A stretch of DNA of 7,823 nucleotides from Lachnospiraceae bacterium UBA3632 (GTDB lineage Bacteria > Bacillota > Clostridia > Lachnospirales > Lachnospiraceae), in assembly GCA_002373975.1 (NCBI GenBank), contig DFKZ01000128.1, positions 1-7,823 of the forward strand. Reading direction: 5' to 3'. A model generated the notes under the pieces. The model saw only the letters and a list, made by a program, of their open reading frames with translations, was not told the origin of the DNA and searched no databases. Shown here piece after piece: positions 1-6,010 of the stretch. The translations under genes and the position numbers were made by a program. Each line of letters starts with the position of its first letter. Position 1 is the stretch's first letter.

Positions 1-617
1 GAGGAATGAAGGACGGAAAGCTGGCGAGCGAAACAGCGGTATCCAGCCTGAGAGCTTCATTTCTTGAGTTTGATCGCTCAGCAGATCTTTCACCTCAGCT
101 TCGGAAGAGTATCATAAAGGCTTCGGATGAAGTCGAAGCTCTTATCGGAGGGGATGGCGGAAGTACCGCAGTGGTTGGTGTTATCATCGACGAGAGTCTT
201 TACTTTGCAAGTGTCGGCGACAGTTATTTTTACCTCTTCAGAGAGGGCAAGCTGATAAGGTTAAATGCAGAGCACAATATCCTGCATGACAGATATCTGG
301 AAGAGATAAGCATCGGAAACATGCACCCCGAGGATGCAAGAGAAGGTAAGGAAGATGCAGCTCTGACTTCCTTTCTGGGAATGGTAGGGATTGAGCAGAT
401 AGACTGTACCGTGCGCCCAATACCTTTGCATGACGGTGATGTGCTTATAGCGTGCTCCGACGGAGTAGGAGGGGTTGTAACGGATGAAGAGATGATAGAT
501 GCGCTCAGTTTCTGCGATCCCACTCAGGCATGTGCCCGGCTTGAACAGTATGTGCTGGTTCACGCCAATCCACATCAGGATAATTTCACGGCAGTAGTGA
601 TAAGTTGTATCATGTAA
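1..617 (+). CDS. PP2C-family Ser/Thr protein phosphatase, 5' end outside window
   Basis: This is the C-terminal part (about 204 residues) of a metal-dependent PPM/PP2C phosphatase, a cytosolic enzyme that removes phosphate from Ser/Thr residues. The frame is open to the left edge. The codons before the ATG at position 6 read Gly-Gly, and GGMKDGKLASE matches the stretch after the metal-binding Asp in the PP2C DG-x-GG motif, so that ATG is internal and the start lies upstream. Counting from that Met, visible motifs are GGST (51-54), ASVGDS (68-73, followed by Tyr where many members have Arg), CSDGV (150-154) and QDNFTAV (191-197). SDG and DN supply metal ligands. The first metal-ligand Asp would be just outside the window. 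No membrane segment is visible. The gene ends 36 bases before the protease-FHA gene and probably shares its transcript. An upstream kinase neighbour is expected but not seen. The family call is secure; substrates are unknown. Confidence 0.9.
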   Translation, partial: GMKDGKLASETAVSSLRASFLEFDRSADLSPQLRKSIIKASDEVEALIGGDGGSTAVVGVIIDESLYFASVGDSYFYLFREGKLIRLNAEHNILHDRYLEEISIGNMHPEDAREGKEDAALTSFLGMVGIEQIDCTVRPIPLHDGDVLIACSDGVGGVVTDEEMIDALSFCDPTQACARLEQYVLVHANPHQDNFTAVVISCIM

Positions 618-639
618 ATAATCCGCATAGCGGGATGAA

Positions 640-645
640 AAGGAG
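640..645 (+). promoter_or_regulatory. Ribosome binding site of protease-FHA gene
   Basis: AAGGAG lies 8 bases before the ATG at 654, a near-consensus Shine-Dalgarno that fixes this start. A small hairpin (CCGC 623-626, GCGG 630-633, loop ATA) lies between the upstream stop and this site. It has no T-run, so the operon probably reads through. Confidence 0.8.
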
Positions 646-653
646 AACAAACT

Positions 654-2060
654 ATGAAGAGAATTGCTACAAAGATCTGTGCAGTGGTTTTTGCGGCTCT
701 TATGATGGTGACGGGACTCGGAATCACACCCTTCAGCTCATATGCTGCATACAACAATGATACCACTGCGGGAGTCGTACCCATTGTCTTTTATGTAAAA
801 GACGCTGCATATTGCGTATATGACGGGTATGATTTCTACTACTACATGGATTTTGGTAATGGCGGAGAAGGAGAGTACTCCGGAGGATCGGGATTCTTTA
901 TCGGCGATCCCAAAAAGCCTGTTAAGTACCTTGTTACAAATGAGCATGTTATCGATTCATATGTTAATGCAAACGAAGGCGAACAGGTAGTTCTTTTCAC
1001 AGGTTACTATTACGAGGATTATTATCCCATCTGCCTCGTTGCGGGTAGCTGCGAACTCAGAGTTTATTATGATCAGAATGATTATGACGTAGCATATGTT
1101 GACTGCTACGGAAGCATGGATAAGGTGGATCTTGCCGTATTAAAATTAAGAGACGCTACCACCAAGAGACATGCGCTTAAGCTTCAGCTTCCCGAGGAAA
1201 AGGATGTAGGAAGCACCGTATATACCGTAGGTTATCCCGGAAATGCCGACAACGACTTTACCGGTGCAAGTAAATACGGCCTCAGGGATGCAACTATTCA
1301 CACAGGAGTCATTAACAAGCTGGTTGTTAATGAAGGTAAGGGCGTAAACAGAATAGCTGTAGACGCTACCATCCAGCACGGTAACTCCGGCGGACCTCTC
1401 GTAAATGAAAAAGGTGACGTTCTCGGAATCAATACCAACATCGAATCCAACGTTCTTTACGGAACGCAGGTTGAGGTTGATTACTATGCTATCAGCACCG
1501 AGGAACTTATAAGATTCCTTGAGTCAAACGGACTTAAGAAGGGCGTTGATTACCAGATGGCAGGCGGACTTGATATAACCAAGATCGTGATCATCGCATG
1601 TGCTGTGTTCTTTGGACTTATAATCGTTGCAGCCGCTATAATCGTTCCTATCGTGATCGTAAAGAGCTCAAAGAAGAAGAAAGCAGCAGCTTCCCAGCAG
1701 CAGGCACAGCAGCAGGCTCAGCAGCAGGCAAACCAGAAGAGAGCTATTCTTCGTTCAATGTCTGTACAGCACAACGGAATGACTCTTGCTGTAGGCTCCA
1801 ATCCTATTCTTGTGGGACGTGATCCCGCAACATGTAAGGTTGTTTATGCCGAGGGTACCGTAGGCGTCAGCGGAAGACACTGCCAGGTTCAGTATGATGC
1901 CGCAACAGGTGACTTTATTGTTACCGATCTTCGCTCCACTTACGGAACATTCCTTATGAACGGACAGAAGCTCAATGCAAATGTTCCTTACCGTATGAAA
2001 GCGGGAGAGAGCTTCTATGTAGGTGATAAGCAGAACGTGCTTCGCGTTGAACTGGGATAA
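654..2060 (+). CDS. Exported trypsin-like serine protease with transmembrane helix and cytosolic FHA domain
   Basis: 468 residues. Residues 1-32 form a signal peptide (basic start, hydrophobic core, likely cleavage near SSYAA). Residues about 40-295 are a trypsin-like/HtrA-type protease with the full triad in its motifs: His98 in VTNEHVI, Asp159 in VDLAVLKL and Ser245 in HGNSGGPLV. No PDZ domain follows, unlike DegP/HtrA. A single helix at about 309-336 is followed by KSSKKKK, which predicts protease outside and C-terminus inside. A Gln/Ala linker (347-361) leads to an FHA domain (about 367-468) with Gly388-Arg389, Ser406-Gly-Arg-His409 and the STYGTFLMNG segment, so phosphothreonine binding looks intact. 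The ectodomain is rich in Tyr and has four Cys (54, 127, 133, 151). It sits between two phosphatase genes, with only 3 bases to the next start. A role in coupling intracellular phosphorylation to extracellular proteolysis is inference; the domain calls are firm. Confidence 0.92.
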   Translation: MKRIATKICAVVFAALMMVTGLGITPFSSYAAYNNDTTAGVVPIVFYVKDAAYCVYDGYDFYYYMDFGNGGEGEYSGGSGFFIGDPKKPVKYLVTNEHVIDSYVNANEGEQVVLFTGYYYEDYYPICLVAGSCELRVYYDQNDYDVAYVDCYGSMDKVDLAVLKLRDATTKRHALKLQLPEEKDVGSTVYTVGYPGNADNDFTGASKYGLRDATIHTGVINKLVVNEGKGVNRIAVDATIQHGNSGGPLVNEKGDVLGINTNIESNVLYGTQVEVDYYAISTEELIRFLESNGLKKGVDYQMAGGLDITKIVIIACAVFFGLIIVAAAIIVPIVIVKSSKKKKAAASQQQAQQQAQQQANQKRAILRSMSVQHNGMTLAVGSNPILVGRDPATCKVVYAEGTVGVSGRHCQVQYDAATGDFIVTDLRSTYGTFLMNGQKLNANVPYRMKAGESFYVGDKQNVLRVELG

Positions 2061-2063
2061 AAT

Positions 2064-2792
2064 ATGATATTTGATATTTACGAATACTGTAATCAGGGCG
2101 GACGCTCGTATAACGAAGATGCGACAGGATATAAGGTAGTCGGCAACAACGGATTATTTGTTGTTGCCGACGGCCTGGGCGGCCATTCCTTCGGCGAAGT
2201 TGCTTCAAGATGTGTTGTTGACACGTTTATAGGCGGCTTTGTGGGAGAAACGGAAGATGCGGAGGAATTCCTTAGGGGAAAAGTCTTCGAGGCCAATGAC
2301 AATATCCTGGCGCTTCAGCAGGAGAGAAAAACCGTGCTTAAGAGTACGGTTGTCTCACTGATGATCAGGGACCGTATTGCCACATGTGCGCATGTGGGAG
2401 ATTCCAGACTGTATTATATCCGAAACGGTGAACTCAATTACTACACCGAGGATCATTCCGTTGCCTATAAGAAATACAAGGCAGGGGAGATCACAAGGGA
2501 GGATATCTGCAAGGATGAAGATCAGTCAAGGCTGATCAGATCTCTTGGCGGTCCGGATCACAATGAGCCCGTCGTCTACACATTACCTGAAGAGCTTCTG
2601 GATATGGATGCATTTTTCTTATGCTCCGACGGTGCATGGGAATTCCTGAGGGATGAGGAGATCGCCATAGATCTGCTTAAATCGGGAAATGCCAAAGCAT
2701 GGTGCGAAAAGCTTCTTGTCAGGATGATGGAAAGAATAGAAGGCGAGAATGATAATCTTTCACTCATGACGATCATATTGCGTGATGATTGA
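2064..2792 (+). CDS. PP2C-family Ser/Thr protein phosphatase, complete
   Basis: 242 residues, the usual length of a stand-alone bacterial PP2C (PstP/PrpC-like) catalytic domain, with no signal peptide or membrane helix, so cytosolic. Motifs run in canonical order: GGRSYNEDA (12-20) with Arg14 and Asp19, VADGLGGHSFGE (34-45) with metal ligand Asp36, GDSRLYYI (112-119), EDHS (129-132), CSDGAW (187-192) and GENDNLS (227-233) with Asp230. All expected metal-site Asp residues are present, so it should be active and Mn/Mg-dependent. The ATG is 3 bases after the protease-FHA stop, with only a weak GGGA (2054-2057) before it, which suggests translational coupling. It lies between two FHA-protein genes, so their phosphorylated partners or the unseen kinase are likely substrates (inference). 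It is clearly diverged from the first PP2C in the window, so this is not a recent tandem duplication. Confidence 0.95.
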   Translation: MIFDIYEYCNQGGRSYNEDATGYKVVGNNGLFVVADGLGGHSFGEVASRCVVDTFIGGFVGETEDAEEFLRGKVFEANDNILALQQERKTVLKSTVVSLMIRDRIATCAHVGDSRLYYIRNGELNYYTEDHSVAYKKYKAGEITREDICKDEDQSRLIRSLGGPDHNEPVVYTLPEELLDMDAFFLCSDGAWEFLRDEEIAIDLLKSGNAKAWCEKLLVRMMERIEGENDNLSLMTIILRDD

Positions 2793-2803
2793 TCAGCCTT
2801 TGC

Positions 2804-2807
2804 AGGA
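2804..2807 (+). promoter_or_regulatory. Ribosome binding site deciding the vWA-FHA start
   Basis: AGGA within AGGAAAAG lies 7 bases before the ATG at 2815. The alternative in-frame starts (GTG 2782, ATG 2785) lie inside the previous gene without a comparable site. Starting at 2815 also puts the basic residues and hydrophobic core in normal signal-peptide position. Confidence 0.6.
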
Positions 2808-2814
2808 AAAGAAT

Positions 2815-4584
2815 ATGATCAGATTTGTAAAAAAGCATTTTTCAAAAATAATAGCCGCAGCGCTGTCGGCAGCACTGGTATTGGGCGTGCGTGTGCCCTC
2901 CCGGGCAGCCGGAAGCTACAGCGTTGACGGTGTAACTTCATATGCGGTGGGCGATGAGCTGTATACCTTCCTGAACATAGGAGAAAACGTTGATCCGAAC
3001 AGCCTTATGGTGGATATTTCATCGGACGAGGTGGAGAGAAAGACCAACGGAACGGTACAGTCCTTTGCTGACAGCGGAAATTCGGTGCATTACGTATTTA
3101 TCGTGGATGCATCCGGTTCCATGAAAAGATATATCAGCCGTATAAATACCTTTGCAGAAGAGCTCTATGACAGCACTGAGGGTAAGAGCTTTTATACACT
3201 GGCTACTTTCGGTGAGAGATTTGATGTGATCAAAGAGAAAATGACCGATGTCAATACTCTTACACATGAGATGGAAAATGTGCTCTTTAATGAGCAGTAC
3301 ACCGATCCTTATACTGCGGTGATAAGTGCAAAAACCTGGCTTGATTCCTATGAGATCAAAGCAGGTGATGTAGTGGAGCTGATCCTTATTACAGACGGTG
3401 AGCCGGATCTTAAGGATAAAGACCGGGAGAGCAAGCTTGCACCCAAGGCTCAGGATACCATTGAGGGATCGTGGGAGTTTGTGTTTAACACGCTTTGTAC
3501 CGATGCATGGACCGAGAAGGCCGAGGAAGTGTTCCTGAGTGACTACAGGGGAACTCACTCTACCGTTAAGGATGAGAATGAAGCAAAAAGTGCAGCAGAT
3601 GAGATTTCAGACTCTTTGGAAGCACTTTGGTATGCTGAGACGGCTCTCAAGAATAAGGCACCTGACAGTTTTTCCTACACATTCCGCATGATCGGAAAAG
3701 ACGTGGAGGGGAATCCGATAGAAGGCCTTGAACCCATCAGTTTTGAAGGCGTATTGAAACTGGATGCTCAGGGTGGAGATTCCGGAGAAGGCTCGGAAAG
3801 CCCGCTTGAAGGTCCCGCACCTTTGGATCTGCCTATACTTGCTCCGGGAACAGAGCCTTCCGATGAACCCGAGGATCAGGAGCCTGCTCCTATCGAGGAG
3901 CCCGTGGAAGAACCCACGGAGGATACACAGGAACCTTCAGAAGATAAGGAACCTGTGGAAAACGACAAAGATGACGACGATGAAGACGAAGAGCGTCACA
4001 CGGGTCTGGTAACCGCCAATACCGGAGACTCGATATTTGATACTATTATCGATTCCGGATATTTACCGCTCTTTATAGCTGCAGCGGCAGTGGTACTGCT
4101 CATTATAATAGCGGTTCCCGTTATTATTATCGTTGTAACAAATGTTAAGAAGAAAAAGAGAAAAGCCGGCGCAGTGGTAAGTCCTGACCCTGCAGGTTAT
4201 GGCAGCGTGGTAAGCCCGGTTCAGGCTTCTGTCGGACCTGATGTTCCGCCGCCTGTTCAGATGGCTGAGCCGGATGGTGGAGACGGATCCGTACCGATGG
4301 ATATAGAAGTACAGGCTGGCCTTTGCCTGAATGTGGACAGAACAGTCTATATCTACAAAGAGATCCGAATCGGAAGAGATTCGGGATGTGATATCGTGTT
4401 TAATGATCCGTCACTTATGCCGGTACAGGCAAGGATCATCAGAAACGGTGACGAATTCATTATCGAGGATTTCAGCAATCCGTCCAATGTCGCTATCGGC
4501 GGTATGAGGATCAACGGACGTAATCCTTTAAGAAGCGGTGATGTTATCACCTGCGGGAACATTCAGTTTGTTCTCACATTTTAA
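2815..4584 (+). CDS. Exported von Willebrand A protein with transmembrane helix and C-terminal degenerate FHA domain
   Basis: 589 residues from the chosen ATG; the frame is open 33 bases further to a GTG at 2782. Residues 1-32 form a signal peptide (FVKKHFSK, hydrophobic core, SRAAG). A short beta-rich stretch (34-90) leads into a vWA domain (about 91-285) with the MIDAS motif DASGS (98-102) and ITDGEPD (192-198), so metal-dependent ligand binding looks possible. A second beta-rich piece (about 284-317) precedes a Pro/Glu/Asp-rich stalk (about 318-395). One helix (about 417-442) followed by KKKKRK (445-450) predicts vWA outside and C-terminus inside. A Pro/Val-rich linker reaches an FHA fold (about 500-589) with RIGRDSGCD (518-526) and a closing GGMRING (562-568). 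The Ser-x-x-His of binding-competent FHA domains is replaced (SLMPVQARI, 533-541), so phosphothreonine binding is doubtful. It is the last gene of the operon, 22 bases after the phosphatase and followed by a terminator. The ligand is unknown. Confidence 0.9.
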   Translation: MIRFVKKHFSKIIAAALSAALVLGVRVPSRAAGSYSVDGVTSYAVGDELYTFLNIGENVDPNSLMVDISSDEVERKTNGTVQSFADSGNSVHYVFIVDASGSMKRYISRINTFAEELYDSTEGKSFYTLATFGERFDVIKEKMTDVNTLTHEMENVLFNEQYTDPYTAVISAKTWLDSYEIKAGDVVELILITDGEPDLKDKDRESKLAPKAQDTIEGSWEFVFNTLCTDAWTEKAEEVFLSDYRGTHSTVKDENEAKSAADEISDSLEALWYAETALKNKAPDSFSYTFRMIGKDVEGNPIEGLEPISFEGVLKLDAQGGDSGEGSESPLEGPAPLDLPILAPGTEPSDEPEDQEPAPIEEPVEEPTEDTQEPSEDKEPVENDKDDDDEDEERHTGLVTANTGDSIFDTIIDSGYLPLFIAAAAVVLLIIIAVPVIIIVVTNVKKKKRKAGAVVSPDPAGYGSVVSPVQASVGPDVPPPVQMAEPDGGDGSVPMDIEVQAGLCLNVDRTVYIYKEIRIGRDSGCDIVFNDPSLMPVQARIIRNGDEFIIEDFSNPSNVAIGGMRINGRNPLRSGDVITCGNIQFVLTF

Positions 4585-4617
4585 AGATTTTACAGATCAC
4601 AAATAAATAAAGACATA

Positions 4618-4654
4618 AAAAGATGCAGTACCCTTACAGGATGCTGCATCTTTT
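4618..4654. terminator. Bidirectional intrinsic terminator
   Basis: A perfect 11-bp inverted repeat, AAAAGATGCAG (4618-4628) and CTGCATCTTTT (4644-4654), encloses a 15-base loop. The loop can extend the stem with U-G, A-U and CCU/AGG pairs. T-rich sequence follows on both strands, so it can end the + strand signalling operon (stop 4584) and the convergent - strand malic enzyme (stop 4726). A second small palindrome (CATTTA 4672-4677, TAAATG 4681-4686) lies on the malic enzyme side. Confidence 0.85.
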
Positions 4655-4660
4655 ATTACT

Positions 4661-4729
4661 TTATGATTTTTCATTTACAATAAATGTGATTCCGGTGATC
4701 GGATCGGCAAAATGCCTGCGCCGGATCAT
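4661..4729 (-). CDS. Possible 22-residue ORF overlapping the malic enzyme stop
   Basis: On the - strand an ATG (4729-4727) overlaps the malic enzyme TGA (4728-4726) as ATGA and opens a 22-codon frame to TAA at 4663-4661, only 6 bases before the terminator stem. The peptide starts MIRRRHFADP and ends TFIVNEKS. Three Arg in a row followed by a hydrophobic stretch could be real coding sequence, the leftover C-terminus of a lost gene, or chance. An inverted repeat (TGAT-T-CCGG 4687-4695 with CCGGATCA 4721-4728) covers much of it and is an alternative explanation for its sequence. I do not recognise any family. Confidence 0.2.
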   Translation of the reverse strand: MIRRRHFADPITGITFIVNEKS

Positions 4730-5877
4730 CTTACTATATGGCTCTTAACAGCTTCTGCCACAAGCTCGGCAACCTTGGGGTTAAATGCCTCGGGCATGAC
4801 TTTATCCTCGCAGAGCTCGTCATCGGGAACCAGTGATGCGATAGCTTCTGCGGCAGCGAGCTTCATCTCTTCGGTGATCTGAGGAGCGCGTCCCTCAAGT
4901 GCACCTTTGAAGATTCCGGGGAAAGCGACCACATTGTTGACCTGATTGGGGAAGTCGCTTCTTCCGGTTCCTACGATCCTTGCGCCTGCCTTTTTTGCAA
5001 GGTCGGGCATTATCTCGGGGACCGGATTGGAGAGAGCAAAGATGATGGCATCCTTATTCATGCTCTTTACCATATCCTCGGTAACGACGCCGGGAGCCGA
5101 AACACCGATGAATATGTCGGCGCCCTTCATAGCATCTGCGAGAGACCCGTGCTTATCTTCGAGGTTTGTAACTTCACACATTTCCTTCTTGATCCAGTTG
5201 TTCGCATTGTCTTTTGCAACAATACCCTTGCTGTCACAGATGATTATGTGCTTAAAGCCGTACCTTAAAAGCAGCTTTGAGATGGCTATACCGGCACTTC
5301 CTGCACCGTTTACCACGATACGGCAATCCTCCTTGGCTTTTCCTATGATCTTGAGTGAATTGATTATTCCTGCAAGCACTACAATGGCAGTTCCGTGCTG
5401 ATCGTCGTGGAACACGGGAATATCCAGAGTTTCCTTTAATCTTTGCTCTATCTCAAAGCAGCGGGGAGCAGAGATATCTTCAAGGTTGATGCCGCCAAAT
5501 GTGGGCGCAAGATATGTAACAGTCTTGATGATCTCTTCGGTATCCTGAGTGTCAAGGCAGATGGGAACCGCATTTACACCGCCGAATTCCTTGAAAAGAA
5601 CGGCTTTTCCTTCCATTACAGGCATGGCCGCATGGGGGCCGATGTTTCCGAGGCCTAAAACAGCGCTGCCGTCCGAAACGACCGCAACGGTATTTGATTT
5701 CCAGGTGTATTTATATGCGGCTTCTTTATCCTTTGCTATTACTCTGCAGGGTTCGGCCACACCGGGAGTGTATGCTATCGAAAGGTCTGTGGGATTCTTT
5801 ACGGGGGCTTTTGAAACGGTTTCGATCTTTCCGCCCCATTCTTCATGCTTTTGAAGTGAGATCTGGTTTACATCCAT
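4726..5877 (-). CDS. Malic enzyme (decarboxylating malate dehydrogenase), short bacterial form
   Basis: Catalyses oxidative decarboxylation of malate to pyruvate and CO2 with reduction of NAD(P), a cytosolic link between C4 acids and pyruvate. The 383 residues match the single-subunit short bacterial form without the phosphotransacetylase extension of MaeB. Key residues are in place: Tyr36 in AYTPGVAEPC, Lys91 in VMEGKAVLFKEF, Glu133-Asp134 in GGINLEDISAP, the metal-site VFHDDQHGTA (155-164), the Rossmann loop NGAGSAG (190-196), SNPVPEI (283-289) and TGRSDFPNQVNN (304-315). Asp215 at the end of the second Rossmann strand (IIICDSKG) leans toward NAD, but the cofactor cannot be settled by eye. 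The start is fixed by AAGGAGA 7 bases upstream. The gene is convergent with the signalling operon and divergent from the nuclease-family gene, so it is probably transcribed alone, perhaps with the tiny ORF at its 3' end. I give no symbol because naming differs among paralogues. Confidence 0.95.
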   Translation of the reverse strand: MDVNQISLQKHEEWGGKIETVSKAPVKNPTDLSIAYTPGVAEPCRVIAKDKEAAYKYTWKSNTVAVVSDGSAVLGLGNIGPHAAMPVMEGKAVLFKEFGGVNAVPICLDTQDTEEIIKTVTYLAPTFGGINLEDISAPRCFEIEQRLKETLDIPVFHDDQHGTAIVVLAGIINSLKIIGKAKEDCRIVVNGAGSAGIAISKLLLRYGFKHIIICDSKGIVAKDNANNWIKKEMCEVTNLEDKHGSLADAMKGADIFIGVSAPGVVTEDMVKSMNKDAIIFALSNPVPEIMPDLAKKAGARIVGTGRSDFPNQVNNVVAFPGIFKGALEGRAPQITEEMKLAAAEAIASLVPDDELCEDKVMPEAFNPKVAELVAEAVKSHIVR

Positions 5878-5884
5878 AAGATTT

Positions 5885-5891
5885 TCTCCTT
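5885..5891 (-). promoter_or_regulatory. Ribosome binding site of malic enzyme gene
   Basis: On the - strand AAGGAGA lies 7 bases before the ATG (5877-5875), near consensus, supporting this start. Confidence 0.8.
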
Positions 5892-5916
5892 ATCTGTAAA
5901 AATCGCTTTCCACGAA

Positions 5917-5945
5917 AGTATAGCATAATTTACTTTACGAATAAA
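5917..5945 (-). promoter_or_regulatory. Predicted sigma-A promoter of malic enzyme gene (extended -10)
   Basis: On the - strand TATACT (5922-5917) is directly preceded by TGC, giving an extended -10. A weak -35, TTTATT (5945-5940), lies 17 bases upstream. Transcription would start near 5910, giving a leader of about 33 bases that holds the ribosome site. An alternative pair is TTGGTT with TATGCT at 16-base spacing, 5 bases further upstream. Confidence 0.5.
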
Positions 5946-5962
5946 CCAAGGGAACCTGATTT

Positions 5963-6003
5963 TTGATAAATTTCTTGAAAAACATATAAAAACAACATAA
6001 AAT
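5963..6003 (+). promoter_or_regulatory. Predicted overlapping promoter boxes for the membrane-anchored EEP gene
   Basis: Two sigma-A-like pairs overlap in AT-rich DNA: TTGATA (5963-5968) with TATAAA (5985-5990) at 16-base spacing, and TTGAAA (5975-5980) with TAAAAT (5998-6003) at 17-base spacing. The second would start transcription at or next to the ATG at 6011. AT-rich sequence makes such matches easy, so each alone is weak. Confidence 0.4.
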
Positions 6004-6010
6004 ACTTATT

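Noticed and set aside
6..8. ATG at position 6 as the start of the first phosphatase
   Set aside because: The frame is open upstream and reads Gly-Gly directly before it, matching the interior of the PP2C DG-x-GG motif. A protein starting here would lack the first metal site.
1680..1740. CAG-rich repeat as a microsatellite or CRISPR-like array
   Set aside because: It is in frame and encodes the Gln/Ala linker between membrane helix and FHA domain. No spacers or regular repeats are seen there or elsewhere.
3019..3558. 179-codon open frame on the - strand
   Set aside because: Antisense to the vWA domain, with no recognisable motif and no independent start signals.
4946..5401. 151-codon open frame on the + strand
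   Set aside because: It lies wholly opposite the malic enzyme gene, whose motifs are unambiguous. The translation looks like an antisense shadow with no ribosome site or family motif.
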